Origin: Elymus sibiricus
Lineage: Eukaryota; Streptophyta; Magnoliopsida; Poales; Poaceae
Length of the DNA stretch: 64,000 nucleotides
Reading direction: 5' to 3'
Assembly: GCA_039707655.1 (NCBI GenBank)
Contig: CM077670.1
Location: 141,960,001-142,024,000, forward strand
Shown here in pieces: positions 10,996 through 21,559 of the stretch. The notes under the pieces were generated by a model. That model was given only the letters and a program-made list of their open reading frames with translations. It did not search any database and was not told where the DNA came from. The position numbers and the translations under genes are program-made. The stretch's first letter is position 1, and every line of letters starts with the position of its first letter.

Positions 10996-11254
10996 GAGCA
11001 TAAAAGTACAGAATAGAAATTCCAGCACTGGACGCAAAAGTTTCTGTTTTTGCACAGAATCAAATCAACAAGTATCCACACTATCCCAAAGGCTTTACTT
11101 GGCACATTATTGAAACAAAACATATAAAACATGATTACTACAGTAGCTTAATCATTTGAATACAAAAAAACAGTAGGGGTAAATGTTGGGTTGTCTCCCA
11201 ACAAGCGCTTTTCTTTATAGCCTTTTTAGCTAGGCATGATGATTTTAATGATGC

Positions 11255-12214
11255 TCACATAAAAGATAAGAATTGGAACGCAAACAGAGCATCCTGAATC
11301 ATATGACTAGCACATTTAAGTCTAACCCACTTCCTATTGATAGGGATTTTGTGAGCAAACAATTTATGGGAGCAAGAATCAACTAGCATAGGAAGACAAA
11401 ACAAGCATGACTTCAAAACTTTCAACACATAGGGGGGAAACTTGAAATTATTGCAACACCTACAAGCATATGATCCTCTCTCATAATAATTTTCAGCAGC
11501 ATCATGAAGAAATTCAGCAATATATCCATCACATAAAGCATACTTTTCATGATCCACAAGCATAGAAGTTTTACTACTCTCCACATAAGCAAATTTCTCA
11601 TTCATAATAGTGGGAGCAAACTCAACAAAATAGCTATCATGAGATACTTGATTGACATAATCAAATTGAACATTAAAATCATGATGACAAGTTTCATGGT
11701 TATCATTATTATTTATATCATACAAGTCATCACAATAATCATCATAGATAGCAACTTTATTATCACAATCAATTGGAACCTCTTCCAAAATAGTGGATTC
11801 ATCACTAAATAAAGTCATGACCTCACCAAATCCACTTTTATCATTATAATCATCATAAATAGGAGGCATGCAATCATCATAATAAATATTCTCATCAAAA
11901 CTTGGGGGACTAAAAATATCATCTTCATCAAACATAGCAGCCCCAAGCTTATGGCTTTGCATATCATTAGCATCATGGATATTCAAAGAATTCATACTAG
12001 CAACATTGCAATCATGCTTATCATTCATGGATTTTATGCCAAACATTTTATTGAATTCTTCTTCTATCAATTGAGCACAATTTTCCACACCATCATTTTC
12101 AAGAAAAACATTATAAAGACGAATAATATGAGGCAACCTCAATTCCATTTTTTTGTAGTTTTCTTTTATAAACCAAACTAGTGATAAACAAGAAACTAAA
12201 AGATTTAATTGCAA
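11255..12214 (-). CDS. Uncharacterised Asp/Tyr/Asn-rich frame of element B
   Basis: An uninterrupted 319-codon frame lies just downstream of the primer site in element B. It is acidic with repeated D-D-Y / Y-D-D-Y clusters (IYDDYNDKSG, IYDDYCDDLYD), lacks a zinc knuckle, protease, RT or integrase motif, and has a Cys-rich stretch near the C-terminus (YACRCCNNF ... SCLFCLPML). It sits where gag would start but does not look like Gypsy gag. Its function is unknown. It may be a decayed or repurposed frame of a non-autonomous family; the low stop density could partly reflect composition. Confidence 0.45.
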   Translation of the reverse strand: MQLNLLVSCLSLVWFIKENYKKMELRLPHIIRLYNVFLENDGVENCAQLIEEEFNKMFGIKSMNDKHDCNVASMNSLNIHDANDMQSHKLGAAMFDEDDIFSPPSFDENIYYDDCMPPIYDDYNDKSGFGEVMTLFSDESTILEEVPIDCDNKVAIYDDYCDDLYDINNNDNHETCHHDFNVQFDYVNQVSHDSYFVEFAPTIMNEKFAYVESSKTSMLVDHEKYALCDGYIAEFLHDAAENYYERGSYACRCCNNFKFPPYVLKVLKSCLFCLPMLVDSCSHKLFAHKIPINRKWVRLKCASHMIQDALFAFQFLSFM

Positions 12215-12274
12215 GATCTAAAGATATACCTTCAAGCACTCACCTCCCCGGCAACGGCGCCAGAAAAGAGCTTG

Positions 12275-13949
12275 ATGTCTACTATGCAACTTTATTCTTG
12301 TAGACTCGTGTTGGGCCTCCAAGCGCAGAGTTTTGTAGGACAGTAGCACTTTTCCCTCAAGTGGATGACCTAAGGTATATCAATCCGTGGGAGGTGTAGG
12401 ATGAAGATGGTCTCTCTAAAACAACCCTGCAATCAAATACAAGAAATCTCTTGTGTCCCCAACACACCCAATACAATGGTAAATTGTATAGGTGCACTAG
12501 TTCGGCGAAGAGATGGTGATACAAGTGTAGTACGGATAGTAGAAATAGGTTTTTTAATCTGAAAATATAAAAACAGCAAGGTGGCAAGTAACAAAAGTGA
12601 GCATAAACGGTATTGCAATGCTTGAAAACAAGGCCTAGGGTTCATACTTTCACTAGTGCAATCTCTCAACAGTGCTAACATATATGGATCATATAACAAT
12701 CCCTCAACGTGTGACAAAGAATCACTCCAAAGTTCCTATTAGCGGAGAACATAAGATAGAAATTGTTGTAGGGTATGAAACCACCTCAAAGTTATTCTTT
12801 CCGATCAATCTATTTAGCTATTCCTATAAGTGTCACAAACAGCCCTAGAGTCCGTACTAAAATAACACCATATGACACGCATCAACCAACTCTAATGTCA
12901 CCTAGATACTCCAATGTCACCACAAGTATCCATGAGTTGATTATTCGATATGCATCAAACAACTTCAGATTCATAATATTCAATCCACACAAAGAACTTC
13001 AAAGAGTGCCCCAAGATTTCTACCGGAGAAAGTAGGATGAAAACGTGCATCAACCCCTATGCATAGATTACCCCAATGTCACCTCGGGAATCCGTGAGTT
13101 GAGTGCCAAAACATACATCAAGTGAATCAATATAATACCCCATTGTCACCACGGGTATTCATATGCAAGACATACATCAAGTGTTCTCAAATCCATAAAA
13201 GTATTCAATCCAATAATAGTGAAACCTCAAAGGTAAAAACTCAATTCATCACAACAAGATAGAGAGGGAGAAACACCATATGATCCAACTATATTAACAA
13301 AGCTCGCGGTACATCAAGATCGTGCCATATCAAGAACACGAGAGAGAGAGAGATCAAACACATAGCTACTAGTACATACCCTCAGCCCCGAGGGTGAACT
13401 ACTCCCTCCTCGTCATGGAGACTGCCGGGATGATGAAGATGGCCTCCGGTGATGATTTCCCCCTCTGGCAGGGTGCCGGAATAGGGCTCTAGATGGTATT
13501 TCAAAGGTACAGAGGCTTGCGGCGGCGAAGTCCAAGTTCTAGGGTTATTTCTGGGGGTTTTGGTATTTATAAGAATTTTTGGCATTGGAATCACGCAAAG
13601 ATGTGCCACAGGGGGCCCACGAGGCACCAGGGCGCGCCCCGGGGGGTGGCGTGCCCAGGTGGCTTGTGGGGCCCCTATGGGTCTTCTGCTGCTCCCCCAA
13701 AGCTTCCTGGGTCTGTTTCCTTCCAGAAAAAATTGTCAAAAAGTTTCGCTGCATTTGGACTTCATTTGATATGGATTTTTTGGAAAACCAAAAACAAGCA
13801 GAAAACAGCAACTGGCACTGGGCACTAAGTCAATATGTTAGTCCATAAAAATCATATAAAATCCATATAAAAGTGCACCAAAATCATACAAAACTATAAT
13901 AAACATGGCATGAATACTTCATAAATTATAGATACGTTGGAGACGTATC
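12275..13949 (-). repeat. LTR of element B
   Basis: It is bounded by TGATACGTCTCC (inverted at 13949) and GTAGACATCA (inverted at 12275), about 1.68 kb. It contains GC-rich leader sequence with GGCGCGCCC motifs at 13600-13660. It is followed on the left by the tRNA-Asp-type primer site. Confidence 0.8.
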
Positions 13950-14527
13950 AATCCTCTCTTCCTTTATTAATCTTTCGTGAATTGTATCAATGACCAATAC
14001 TATGTTCGTTAATCTCCAATAAATTTTCTCAACTATACTTCTTCTACGTGAAGTCATTACTCCCCATGGGATTAGCATATGATCTTTTATTATTTTCATT
14101 GCTAAGATCGAAAACAAAGAAGTAAAGTATCAAAACTCAAACTACTCTTTATTATATAACTCTCACACATGATTACATAGACAGATCGATCACGAAACAA
14201 GCACTCAAAACTAATTCATACTAATACTTTATTCTTCTAAATCAAGAAATAACTAAGTATCGAACTAAGATAGATAATAATGATAAAAGTGATGATTATA
14301 CGATACCGGGGCACCTCCCCCAAGCTTGGAACAAGTTAAGGGTGGTGCCTATACCCGTGTACTCAAGTTTCCTTCTTCGATGATGGTGGTGTTGGAGTAG
14401 CGGACTTGTCCTACGGCTTCCAAGGCATGGGCTCTCCATCATAGAAGGATGAACATGTTTCCAGAATCCTAAAATCTGCAGCGAGGCTCATCCTTTTGAA
14501 TCTAGATAAATACTCACAGTTTTTGTT
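13950..14527. other. Element A sequence between env-like fragment and element B, no gene
   Basis: A/T-rich. In the minus direction it contains an AAGCTTGGGGGAGGTGCC stretch near 14305-14322, the kind of purine tract found after Athila env-like frames. Confidence 0.5.
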
Positions 14528-14874
14528 CTATAGGTCATATATTTGAGCTTGAAGATGATCAGTCCGGTGATGTAGCTTGAAGATGGAATTTCCGATCTCC
14601 TTACTGTCCCACTTGTGCTCACGAATAAAATCCGTGATCATAGAGAGATTGGCACTAAGACCACGCTCAATCATCCCTTGGCACTTGAATATTTCCTGCT
14701 CCACCACCTCAAGCCTGACCTTCTCGCTCCTCTCCTTCCTTGGTCCTTGAACATCCCGGATGTGAAGCACCCTTCATGCAACTCCATGGTTTGAGGGTGT
14801 TTCATCACCTCTGGGTGGTAGGGTTTGATGACCTTCTCGTAGAACTTGTCCTTGGACGAGCTTGATGACGACAT
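14528..14874 (-). pseudogene. Env-like / third-ORF fragment of element A (frameshifted)
   Basis: Two overlapping minus-strand frames read MSSSSSSKDKFYEKVIKPYHPEVMKHPQ... and then, after a shift near 14700, ..VEQEIFKCQGMIERGLSANLSMITDFIREH.... A Ser-rich start followed by a helical, charged region after the integrase position resembles the third frame of Triticeae Athila elements. The protein is cut short and frame-shifted, so it is not functional. Confidence 0.5.
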
Positions 14875-15268
14875 GGCGATCTAGATCTGTCAGAAAAACA
14901 ACCTGAAACAAGAACAGAGGAGAAACCTGCGATACGGCTGTCAAAACATCCGGGAGTATAAATAATGAATTTTAGATGTTCATGGCGCACCTAGGGGGTA
15001 GGGCAAAACAAGTATACAAGAAGAAAACGGAGTCGAGAAGGCACACGAGGGGCCCACAAGACATCATGGCGCGCCCAGGGGGTAGGGCGCGCCCTATTGT
15101 CTTGTGACCTCCTCGTGGGACCTCTCGGCTATTTTTATTTTTATTTTAATTTTTCTAATATTCCAAAACTGACAGAAATTATTTTGATGGAATTTTTGGG
15201 GTCGGTTTACTTACCGTATCACATACCTACTCTTTTTCACGATTCTGGAGCGCTCCGGAAGGCTTGTT
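14875..15268. other. Element A untranslated spacer between pol and env-like frame
   Basis: It contains GGCGCGCCC..GGGCGCGCCC palindromic words near 15068-15095 similar to those in the element B LTR. No coding frame is supported. Confidence 0.4.
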
Positions 15269-16549
15269 TTAGATGTTCCTCCGGTGTAGTTGTTTGAATA
15301 ATATTGTTTCAACATTAATGGGCATACTTGCAATATAATGTTTAATTCTTTGCCCATTAACCACCTTCAGATTAGTGCCCTCGGCATTATTAATCTTGAG
15401 AGCTCCGGAACGATAAACTTTTTCGACGATGTACGGTCCTTCCCATTTGGAGAGAAGCATTCCTGCAAAGAATCTTAAATGAGAATTGTATAATAGAACT
15501 TGATCACCAATTTTAAATTCTCGTTCTTGAATTCTTTTATCATGCCATCTTTTAACCTTTTCTTTAAATAACTTGGCATTCTCATAAGCTTATGTTCTCC
15601 ACTCTTCTACAGAACTAATGTCAAACAACCTCTTATCACCGGCAAGTTTGAAATCATAGTTGAGTTCTTTAATTGCCCAATAATCTTTATGTTCCAGTTC
15701 TTTTCCATAGACCATTTTATATGGGGACATACCCATAGGGTTTTTATAAGCAGTTCTATATTCCCACAATGGATCATCAAGTTTCTTAGACCAGTTCTTT
15801 CTAGATCTATTTATAGTCTTTTGCAAGATTAATTTTATTTCCCTATTGCTCAATTCAACTTGCCCACTAGACTGAGGATGATAAGGTGATGCAATTCTAT
15901 GATTCACATCATATAGCTAAAATTTTACGGAATGCCCCATGAATAAAATGTGAACCACCATCAGTCATTAAATATCTAGGGACTCCAAACCTCAGAAAGA
16001 TGACTTCTTTAAGCATTTTAATAGATGTGTTGTGATCAGCACTACTAGTTGGAATAGCTTCTACCCACTTAGTGACATAATCAACAGCAACTAAAATATG
16101 AGTATATCCATTAGAGAAGGAAAAGGTCCCATATAATCAAATCCCCACACATCAAATGGTTCGATAACAAGTGAATAATTCATAGGCATTTCTTGACGTT
16201 TACCAATATTGCCAATTCTTTGACATTCATCACAAGAGAGGACAAACTTACGTGCATCCTTGAAGAGAGTAGGCCAGTAAAAACCAGATTGTAATACCTT
16301 ATGTGCAGTTTTGTCTCCCGCGTGGTGTCGTCCGTATGCCTCGGAATGACACTTCTGTAGGATTTGTTTCTGTTCATGCTCAGGTACACAACGCCTAATA
16401 ACACTATCTACTCCTTTATATAAATGTGGGCCATCCCAAAACTAATGTCTTAAATCAAAGAAGAACTTTTTCTTTTGTTGATATGTGTAACTAGGTGGTA
16501 TATATTTGGCAATAATGAAATTAGCATAGTCTGCTTACCCTAGAGACCG
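15269..16549 (-). pseudogene. RNase H end and integrase of element A (decayed)
   Basis: Right to left the reading frames give: the end of RNase H/linker (..ADYANFI, preceded by an in-frame stop), the integrase zinc-binding region (YKGVDSVIRRCVPE..., HSEAYGRHHAGDKT, CDECQRIG), the core with GFDYMGPF at 16120-16140 and [17 protein letters not shown] (third acidic residue) at 15840-15885, and a C-terminal tail EGPYIVEKVYRSGALK at 15390-15440. Integrase inserts the cDNA copy into the host chromosome. Several stops and frameshifts (for example near 15590 and 15910) break it. Confidence 0.7.
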
Positions 16550-17093
16550 TGAAGTGTTAGACCGAACACCGGTGACAGTAAGGTTCAGTAGGGTAACATG
16601 GATCATATCCTTGGGAAGAAATGAGGTGTAGTTATTAAACGCCCAAAGCTCTTATCTGATTTAATTATCTTAATTATCGAGGCAACCCCGCGCGACGGAT
16701 AGGGCCTGCAGTAGGACAACTGGTTCTTGATGCAGGACTCGTGCCGGTCAAGATGTTATTTGGACACATCCCCCACTTCGATCCATAACAAGCACATCTC
16801 GACGGGTGACTTCCAGTGCTCAAACTAGTATCTTATTTGATCCCAGCGCAAATACAAGGTTGTAAGCATAAGACCTCATACTCGTACCTCTTTTTATTAT
16901 AAGTGTTTGAATCACTATTTGCTTGCTGATCGGGTCAAAAGCTAGATTTTACACTTTGACAAAAGCTTGCTAGAGACCATCGCTTCAAGGGAATCTTCCT
17001 CTCGTGGGTTCGATAACCCAGGGTCACCTCTGGGAAATAGGTGCGGGATACTCTTTTATGTTCCAATACCGGATCAATAAAAAGGAGATATCA
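16550..17093 (+). repeat. 5' LTR of element C
   Basis: It pairs with 36129-36673; by eye several percent of positions differ, many C/T or G/A. It ends ATATCA and is followed by the primer-binding site. Confidence 0.85.
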
Positions 17094-17104
17094 AGCCCTT
17101 TCTC

Positions 17105-17122
17105 TGGGGCCGTTGCCGGGGA
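17105..17122 (+). promoter_or_regulatory. Primer-binding site of element C (tRNA-Asp type)
   Basis: TGGGGCCGTTGCCGGGGA follows the LTR by 11 bases and matches the Athila-lineage primer site TGGCGCCGTTGCCGGGGA with one difference. Confidence 0.8.
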
Positions 17123-17266
17123 GGAGTAGTTTAGTATTCCTAGTCTTTGTGTTTAGATTTTTTGTTAAAGTTAATTTTCAGTTTTTGTTTTTACTTTTCT
17201 GTTTTTAGTTTAAGTTTTAATTTTTGCAAGTCTTGTTCATTGAGGAAAACCAAAAAAAAGATTACT

Positions 17267-18598
17267 ATGGCTCGTAATCTTGGGAGTTTTGCTACTCCCA
17301 GCAACAACTTCATGCGTGAACCTATAGCACAACCTGAGGTAGCAGCCACTGAGTATGAGATTAAACCGAACTTAGTTTCCATGGTTCAACAGGACCAATT
17401 TGGAGGCTCTGCTTCTGAGGATGCCGGTATGCACTTACACAATTTCACCGAATTGTGCAACATGATACACATAAAGGATTATGATCCTGACGCATTAAAA
17501 TTGCATCTATTTCCTTTCTCCTTGAGAGGAAAGGCTAAGGAATGGCTTCTTGCACTACCTAAAGGCAGCATTACTTCTTGGGCTGATTGTTGTAGTAAAT
17601 TTTTATCTAAGTTTTGCCCACCTGCAAAGATTATGCAATTACGTTCTCAGATTACATGTTTCAAGCAGGAAGAACGTGAGCCACTAGCGCTTGCGTGGGA
17701 TAGAATGAAGGAAGCTATAAGAAACTGTCCCAATCATGGAATGGAGGAATGGTCAATCCTTCATATGTTTTATAATGGCTTGAATCACATGTCAAAAACT
17801 ATGCTTGATACAGCTGTAGGAGGAACAATCATGGGAAAGCCCGTAGAAGATGTCAAGAAACTACTAAATGATATGCAAGAAAACCATGCCCAATGGCATG
17901 TTGAAAGGACCACCACTAAAAGAGTGAATGCCGTGGAAGAAAGTAACACGGAGTTGACAACCAAGCTTGAAGAACTTATCTCCGTGATAAAAGGTAAAGA
18001 AGAGGTAAACGTAAATGCCATCACTAATGAAGAAACTAGTGATGTGAATTTTATTGCTCGTAACAGCTATAATCCTAATTGGAAAAATAATGGATATGCT
18101 CCTAGACTTCCTTATCCTAGTAATGGAGGAGCATCCAATAATTTTAATGGAGCTAATGCTAGCAATAGAAATACTCTTGAAGAAACTCTTAAAAGTTTTA
18201 TTGATAGTCAGACTGAGCAGAATGAGAATTTCAGGAATATCTTGAAGAATCATGATAACTTACTTGGTCAATTGACCGGTAAGGTTGTTGGACTAACAAA
18301 TGATGTGCAGGTACTTGAAGGAAGATCCAAGAATATGGAGGCACAAGTAGCAAAGATAGCAGAAAGCCAAACACTAATTTTGCCTAAGTTTGTAGGTAAA
18401 CCGGAGCCTAACCCGGTTGAAGAAGTTAAAATGATGAGAAGCAACGAAGAGAAAGTTGAAGTGCTTGACACAAGCCATGTGCCGGAGTACAATTATGTCG
18501 TTGCAGATTTTGTGAAGATGATATCCATGAAGTATCCACTACCGGAGGTAACTAATAATAAAGCATATAATGTCTTTGTTGAACAAGTTGCAGCCTAG
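17267..18598 (+). CDS. Gag of element C
   Basis: An open frame of 443 codons from the Met at 17267 (MARNLGSFATPSNN), chosen over the upstream Met at 17147 because that extension is hydrophobic leader-like sequence. The N-terminal half has the retrotransposon gag core: LHLFPFSLRGKAKEWLLALP, then SITSWADCCSKFLSKFCPP and a RSQITCFKQEEREPLALAWDR helix. Athila gags lack a clear CCHC knuckle, and none is seen. The tail has Asn-rich sequence and a coiled-coil stretch (LKNHDNLLGQLTGKVVGLTN). The protein would assemble the virus-like particle in the cytoplasm. It ends in a single TAG, after which the same frame stays open through the protease. Confidence 0.75.
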   Translation: MARNLGSFATPSNNFMREPIAQPEVAATEYEIKPNLVSMVQQDQFGGSASEDAGMHLHNFTELCNMIHIKDYDPDALKLHLFPFSLRGKAKEWLLALPKGSITSWADCCSKFLSKFCPPAKIMQLRSQITCFKQEEREPLALAWDRMKEAIRNCPNHGMEEWSILHMFYNGLNHMSKTMLDTAVGGTIMGKPVEDVKKLLNDMQENHAQWHVERTTTKRVNAVEESNTELTTKLEELISVIKGKEEVNVNAITNEETSDVNFIARNSYNPNWKNNGYAPRLPYPSNGGASNNFNGANASNRNTLEETLKSFIDSQTEQNENFRNILKNHDNLLGQLTGKVVGLTNDVQVLEGRSKNMEAQVAKIAESQTLILPKFVGKPEPNPVEEVKMMRSNEEKVEVLDTSHVPEYNYVVADFVKMISMKYPLPEVTNNKAYNVFVEQVAA

Positions 18599-19129
18599 GT
18601 ACATGAAGTTCATGATGAAAGGAAAAAGCTCTACAGTAAGTTACCAGCTAAGCAAGAGGATGCTTTTGAACCTACAATAGAAATTGAGATAGGTTTGAAT
18701 AAATTCAGTGATTTATGTGATCTAGGGGCAAGTGTTTCCACTATCCCCAAATTTGTTTATGATAGTCTCAATCTCGATCCTTATGTTAATACCGAGATCA
18801 TTTTGAATATGGCTAATTCTACTTTTACTCAGGCAGTAGGCATCAAGCATGGTGTTATAGTTCAAATTAATGATTGCCCTGTCATGATTGATCTTGTTAT
18901 AGTAGATATGCCTGAAGATCCTATTGCCCCAATAATTCTCGGTAGACCTTTTCTAAGGACTATCAAAGCTGGGATTAATGTGTTTGAGGGGAATGTTAGA
19001 TTTGATTTACCCGCTAAAGATCCTTTTGTAAGACATTTCCCCGGGAAAAAGAAATCAAAGACCTACTCAGGAGAAGGCATCATTGTGAATGCCAGAAGCT
19101 ACGGTCTCGGTGTGTTTGCACCACCTTGA
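18599..19129 (+). CDS. Aspartic protease domain of element C, in frame with gag
   Basis: The gag frame continues open for 176 codons after the TAG at 18596-18598. It contains the retropepsin active site CDLGASVSTIP (Asp-Leu-Gly-Ala variant of D-[ST]-G), IILGRPFLRT near the flap/C-terminal strand, and ends GLGVFAPP. The protease would cleave the Gag polyprotein. It has no independent good start at the domain edge, so expression would need readthrough of the TAG, or the TAG is a lesion (CAG to TAG). No RT follows. Confidence 0.7.
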   Translation, partial: VHEVHDERKKLYSKLPAKQEDAFEPTIEIEIGLNKFSDLCDLGASVSTIPKFVYDSLNLDPYVNTEIILNMANSTFTQAVGIKHGVIVQINDCPVMIDLVIVDMPEDPIAPIILGRPFLRTIKAGINVFEGNVRFDLPAKDPFVRHFPGKKKSKTYSGEGIIVNARSYGLGVFAPP

Positions 19130-19417
19130 TCACCACTACGATTGAGCTAACCAACCGAAAACAAGCGCTTCGTGGGAGGCAACCCACGCGAATAAAGTAG
19201 ACAAGTAAGTTTTTATTTTTGTGTCAATAAAAAGAGTGATTGAAGTTCTATATGAAGAAGTTTGGAAGAGTTGTTCTAGTGAAGGCTTTGTGATGTGCAA
19301 GTTAAATTATGTGTTGAATCGATGTTTGGATGCTTTGAAATATGTCTACGTGTTGTCTTGGAACTAACCCTGCAGGCGAGCAAAGAAAAAGAAAAGTTTC
19401 GAAAGAAACAGATCAAA
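19130..19417 (+). other. Element C spacer with conserved CGCTT..GGGAGGCAACCC motif
   Basis: AAGCGCTTCGTGGGAGGCAACCC at about 19164-19186 can fold a TGGG/CCCA stem. The same motif occurs inverted in element B near 11185-11210. No coding frame is supported. Confidence 0.55.
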
Positions 19418-19800
19418 AGACAGCGTTTAAAATGACCGCAAGCGGTCGCATGACCTGTGGGAGGTTCCAGCGCAAAACAACCAGAGGAAGCAGAAGAAAA
19501 GATGGTGTTTCAAACGGGCATGAGTGCCCGTATGAGCGGTCGTTTAACTCTTTTGCAGAAAACGAAGAGAATTCCAGAGCGTTCGACGGTGTTCCAAACG
19601 GGTGCATGCACCCGTCCGAGCGGTCGTTTGACACCATCGACCAGAAGAAGAAAAAGAACAGAATGAACGACGACGTTTTAAACGGGCGCTGCTGGTCATA
19701 TGAGCGATCGTTTGATATGAGCACAGACGCAGGTAAGTCATAAGGGAGAACGACGGCATTCCATGCAGGCGCTAGCGCCCGTATGAGCGGTCGTTTCGCC
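19418..19800 (+). repeat. Array of hairpin-forming repeats with covarying stems
   Basis: Four main units (about 19502, 19580, 19668, 19751; steps of 78-88 bp) plus a weaker one at 19418 share GACGGNGTTCCAAACGGG ... CCCGTATGAGCGGTCGTTTG around a central palindrome. The palindromes are GGGCA-tgag-TGCCC, GGGTGCATGCACCC and GGCGCTAGCGCC; the third unit is degenerate. Both arms change together, so complementarity is kept while sequence drifts. A further unit lies at 35572 in the same element. Confidence 0.75.
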
Positions 19801-20164
19801 TCCTGGCGGCCACAATAAGCCCGAGGAAGAAGGTAAATCTTTCCCATCTCTCTCTTTTCTTCTTCTTCTTCCTCCAAACCACTCCAAACCCTAGCAAAAC
19901 TTCGCCCGATCTCTCTACTCACTCGATTTCAGTTCAAATCCTTCCGTGTGATCGACTTACGGTATGTTTCTCCCCCGATCCCCAAGTTATTTTTCACGAA
20001 GCCATGTTCTACATGCCTAGCATTGCCATGACTAGGAGATGCATATTTTTGATTCAAATTTGAGTTTGGCATGGATTCGTTGATGTTTTTAGAGGAGTAT
20101 GACGTTATGATTACCGTAGGATCAATATTACTTAAATGTATTGGACTGAAAAATTGTTTTGTAG

Positions 20165-21372
20165 ATGTTTACACGGAGGTCTTCTCGCGTACGCGGTGCT
20201 TCGAGTTCATCCACTGCACCGCCACAACAAGTTTTCACTCAGGGGATCGTCTTCACTGACCATGAAGCTAGAAGAAAGCTTAGGCAACTAAGCTCAAGGA
20301 AGATAAAAGCAACCAAGTGTGCTTGCGCGAACACACTCTCCAAGCTAGCTATTACCCATGATTTCAATTTGCTTTGTCATAATGTCGGGTTGCACCATTT
20401 TTATATCAGGGATGTGAGACATATGAACGCATGACGCTTGAGTTTCTTAGTACTCTCTCGCATAATGTTGGTTTGATGCCCAATGCATATGAGGAGGAGA
20501 GGATCACTTTCCGTCTCCTGGACCAAGACTTCAACATCACTTTTCAAGAGTGGTGTGATTACTTTGGCTTCACCAACAATGATGATGACATCCGCCATGT
20601 TTATGATTATACTGAATCGCACCCGAGGCAAACCTTTAATTTGATGAGCACGTCTGGCTCAAGGGCTAGTTGCATTGAAAGTCCTGCTATACGTTTATTT
20701 CTATTATGTTTTCACTAACTTGTTGCAGGCACGAGGAGAAGTTTCTAAAGTGAATGATAAGAACATGCTAGTTCTCAAAAAAGCAGCAAACCTTGACGTC
20801 AGTTATTCGCCCAACCTAGGGGCAATACTTTTGCTACACCTCGCACATCAAGCAAACATGCACAAGGAGATATCGTGTGTGGAGGAGTGATCACTATGTT
20901 GGCCAACTCCCTTGGTCTCAACTACAATCACCTTCGCCCCATTGTCGGTAACACCCTTGTTAATATTCGTGTTCTTACTAGCGCTGGAATGGTAGTGCTT
21001 CGTAATGGCCGTCATTGCATTAGAATTCCTGGAGTGGCACATTTGTTGCCTACTCCTATGCCTAATCATTTTTCCATCGAGAATGGACAATTGCATTATG
21101 TTGCACAGGAAGGAGATGCAGACTTTGACCAAGAAGGCCCAGAACCAGAACAAGTTGATGAAGAAGAACTTGCCACCGACGAAGAAGGGGAGCAGCCCCA
21201 AGGACAGCAACAACAAGGAGACTACACCACCTACACGGACCTTAACAGCCTCCAAGGCGCTGTCCAAGATATGAGAAACCTCGCCGAGTCTCTTTGAGGC
21301 ACGTTCGCCTACATGAACATGAACTTCTCCAACTGGAGCCAAGGATGGGCTCCTGACCAACCGCTGCAATGA
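20165..21372 (+). pseudogene. Env-like third ORF of element C (three frameshifts)
   Basis: Successive frames read RRSSRVRGASSSSTAPPQQ...FNLLCHNVGLHHFYIRD (to ~20411), then MTLEFLSTLSHNVGLMPN...FNITFQEWCDYFGFTNN (to ~20695), YFYYVFTNLLQARGEVSKVN (to ~20880) and CGGVITMLANSLGLNYNHLRPIVG...GQQQQGDYTTYT. Together they resemble the plant-transposon protein domain found in third ORFs of Athila/SIRE-type elements (a fold of unknown function with F..W..YFGF). Each join needs a frameshift, so this copy is dead. The tail is acidic and Gln-rich. Confidence 0.55.
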
Positions 21373-21559
21373 TCTTGCCAGTTTGGGCATGCAAAAGCCT
21401 AAGCTTGGGGGAGGTTATCACCACTTCTATATCAAGATGTGGTGGTATTTGAATAATTTGTAATGAGGTTGTACTTAAGCTCGAGGAGCTTCAAAACACT
21501 CGTGTTGGTTTGTTCCAACACTTTGCTTTTATTTTCTTTTGCTTTTTATTTTTCTTTTG
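21373..21559 (+). other. Element C sequence up to insertion of element D
   Basis: It contains AAGCTTGGGGGAGG shortly after the env-like frame and ends with the TTTTG target-site copy (21555-21559). Confidence 0.6.

Larger units (their letters stand above)
10636..13949 (-). mobile_element. Element B: small non-autonomous Athila-like retroelement, rearranged
   Basis: Read right to left: LTR 12275-13949 (starts TGATACGTCTCCAACGTATC, ends GTAGACATCA), primer site at about 12243-12262 (TGGCGCCGTTGCCGGGGAG), a 319-codon frame, a CGCTTGTTGGGAGACAACCC motif, and then a second LTR 3' end with the same primer site at 10636-10995. The second LTR copy keeps only its last ~330 bases, so the unit is not a simple LTR-internal-LTR element. 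Unequal recombination is likely. Confidence 0.65.
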
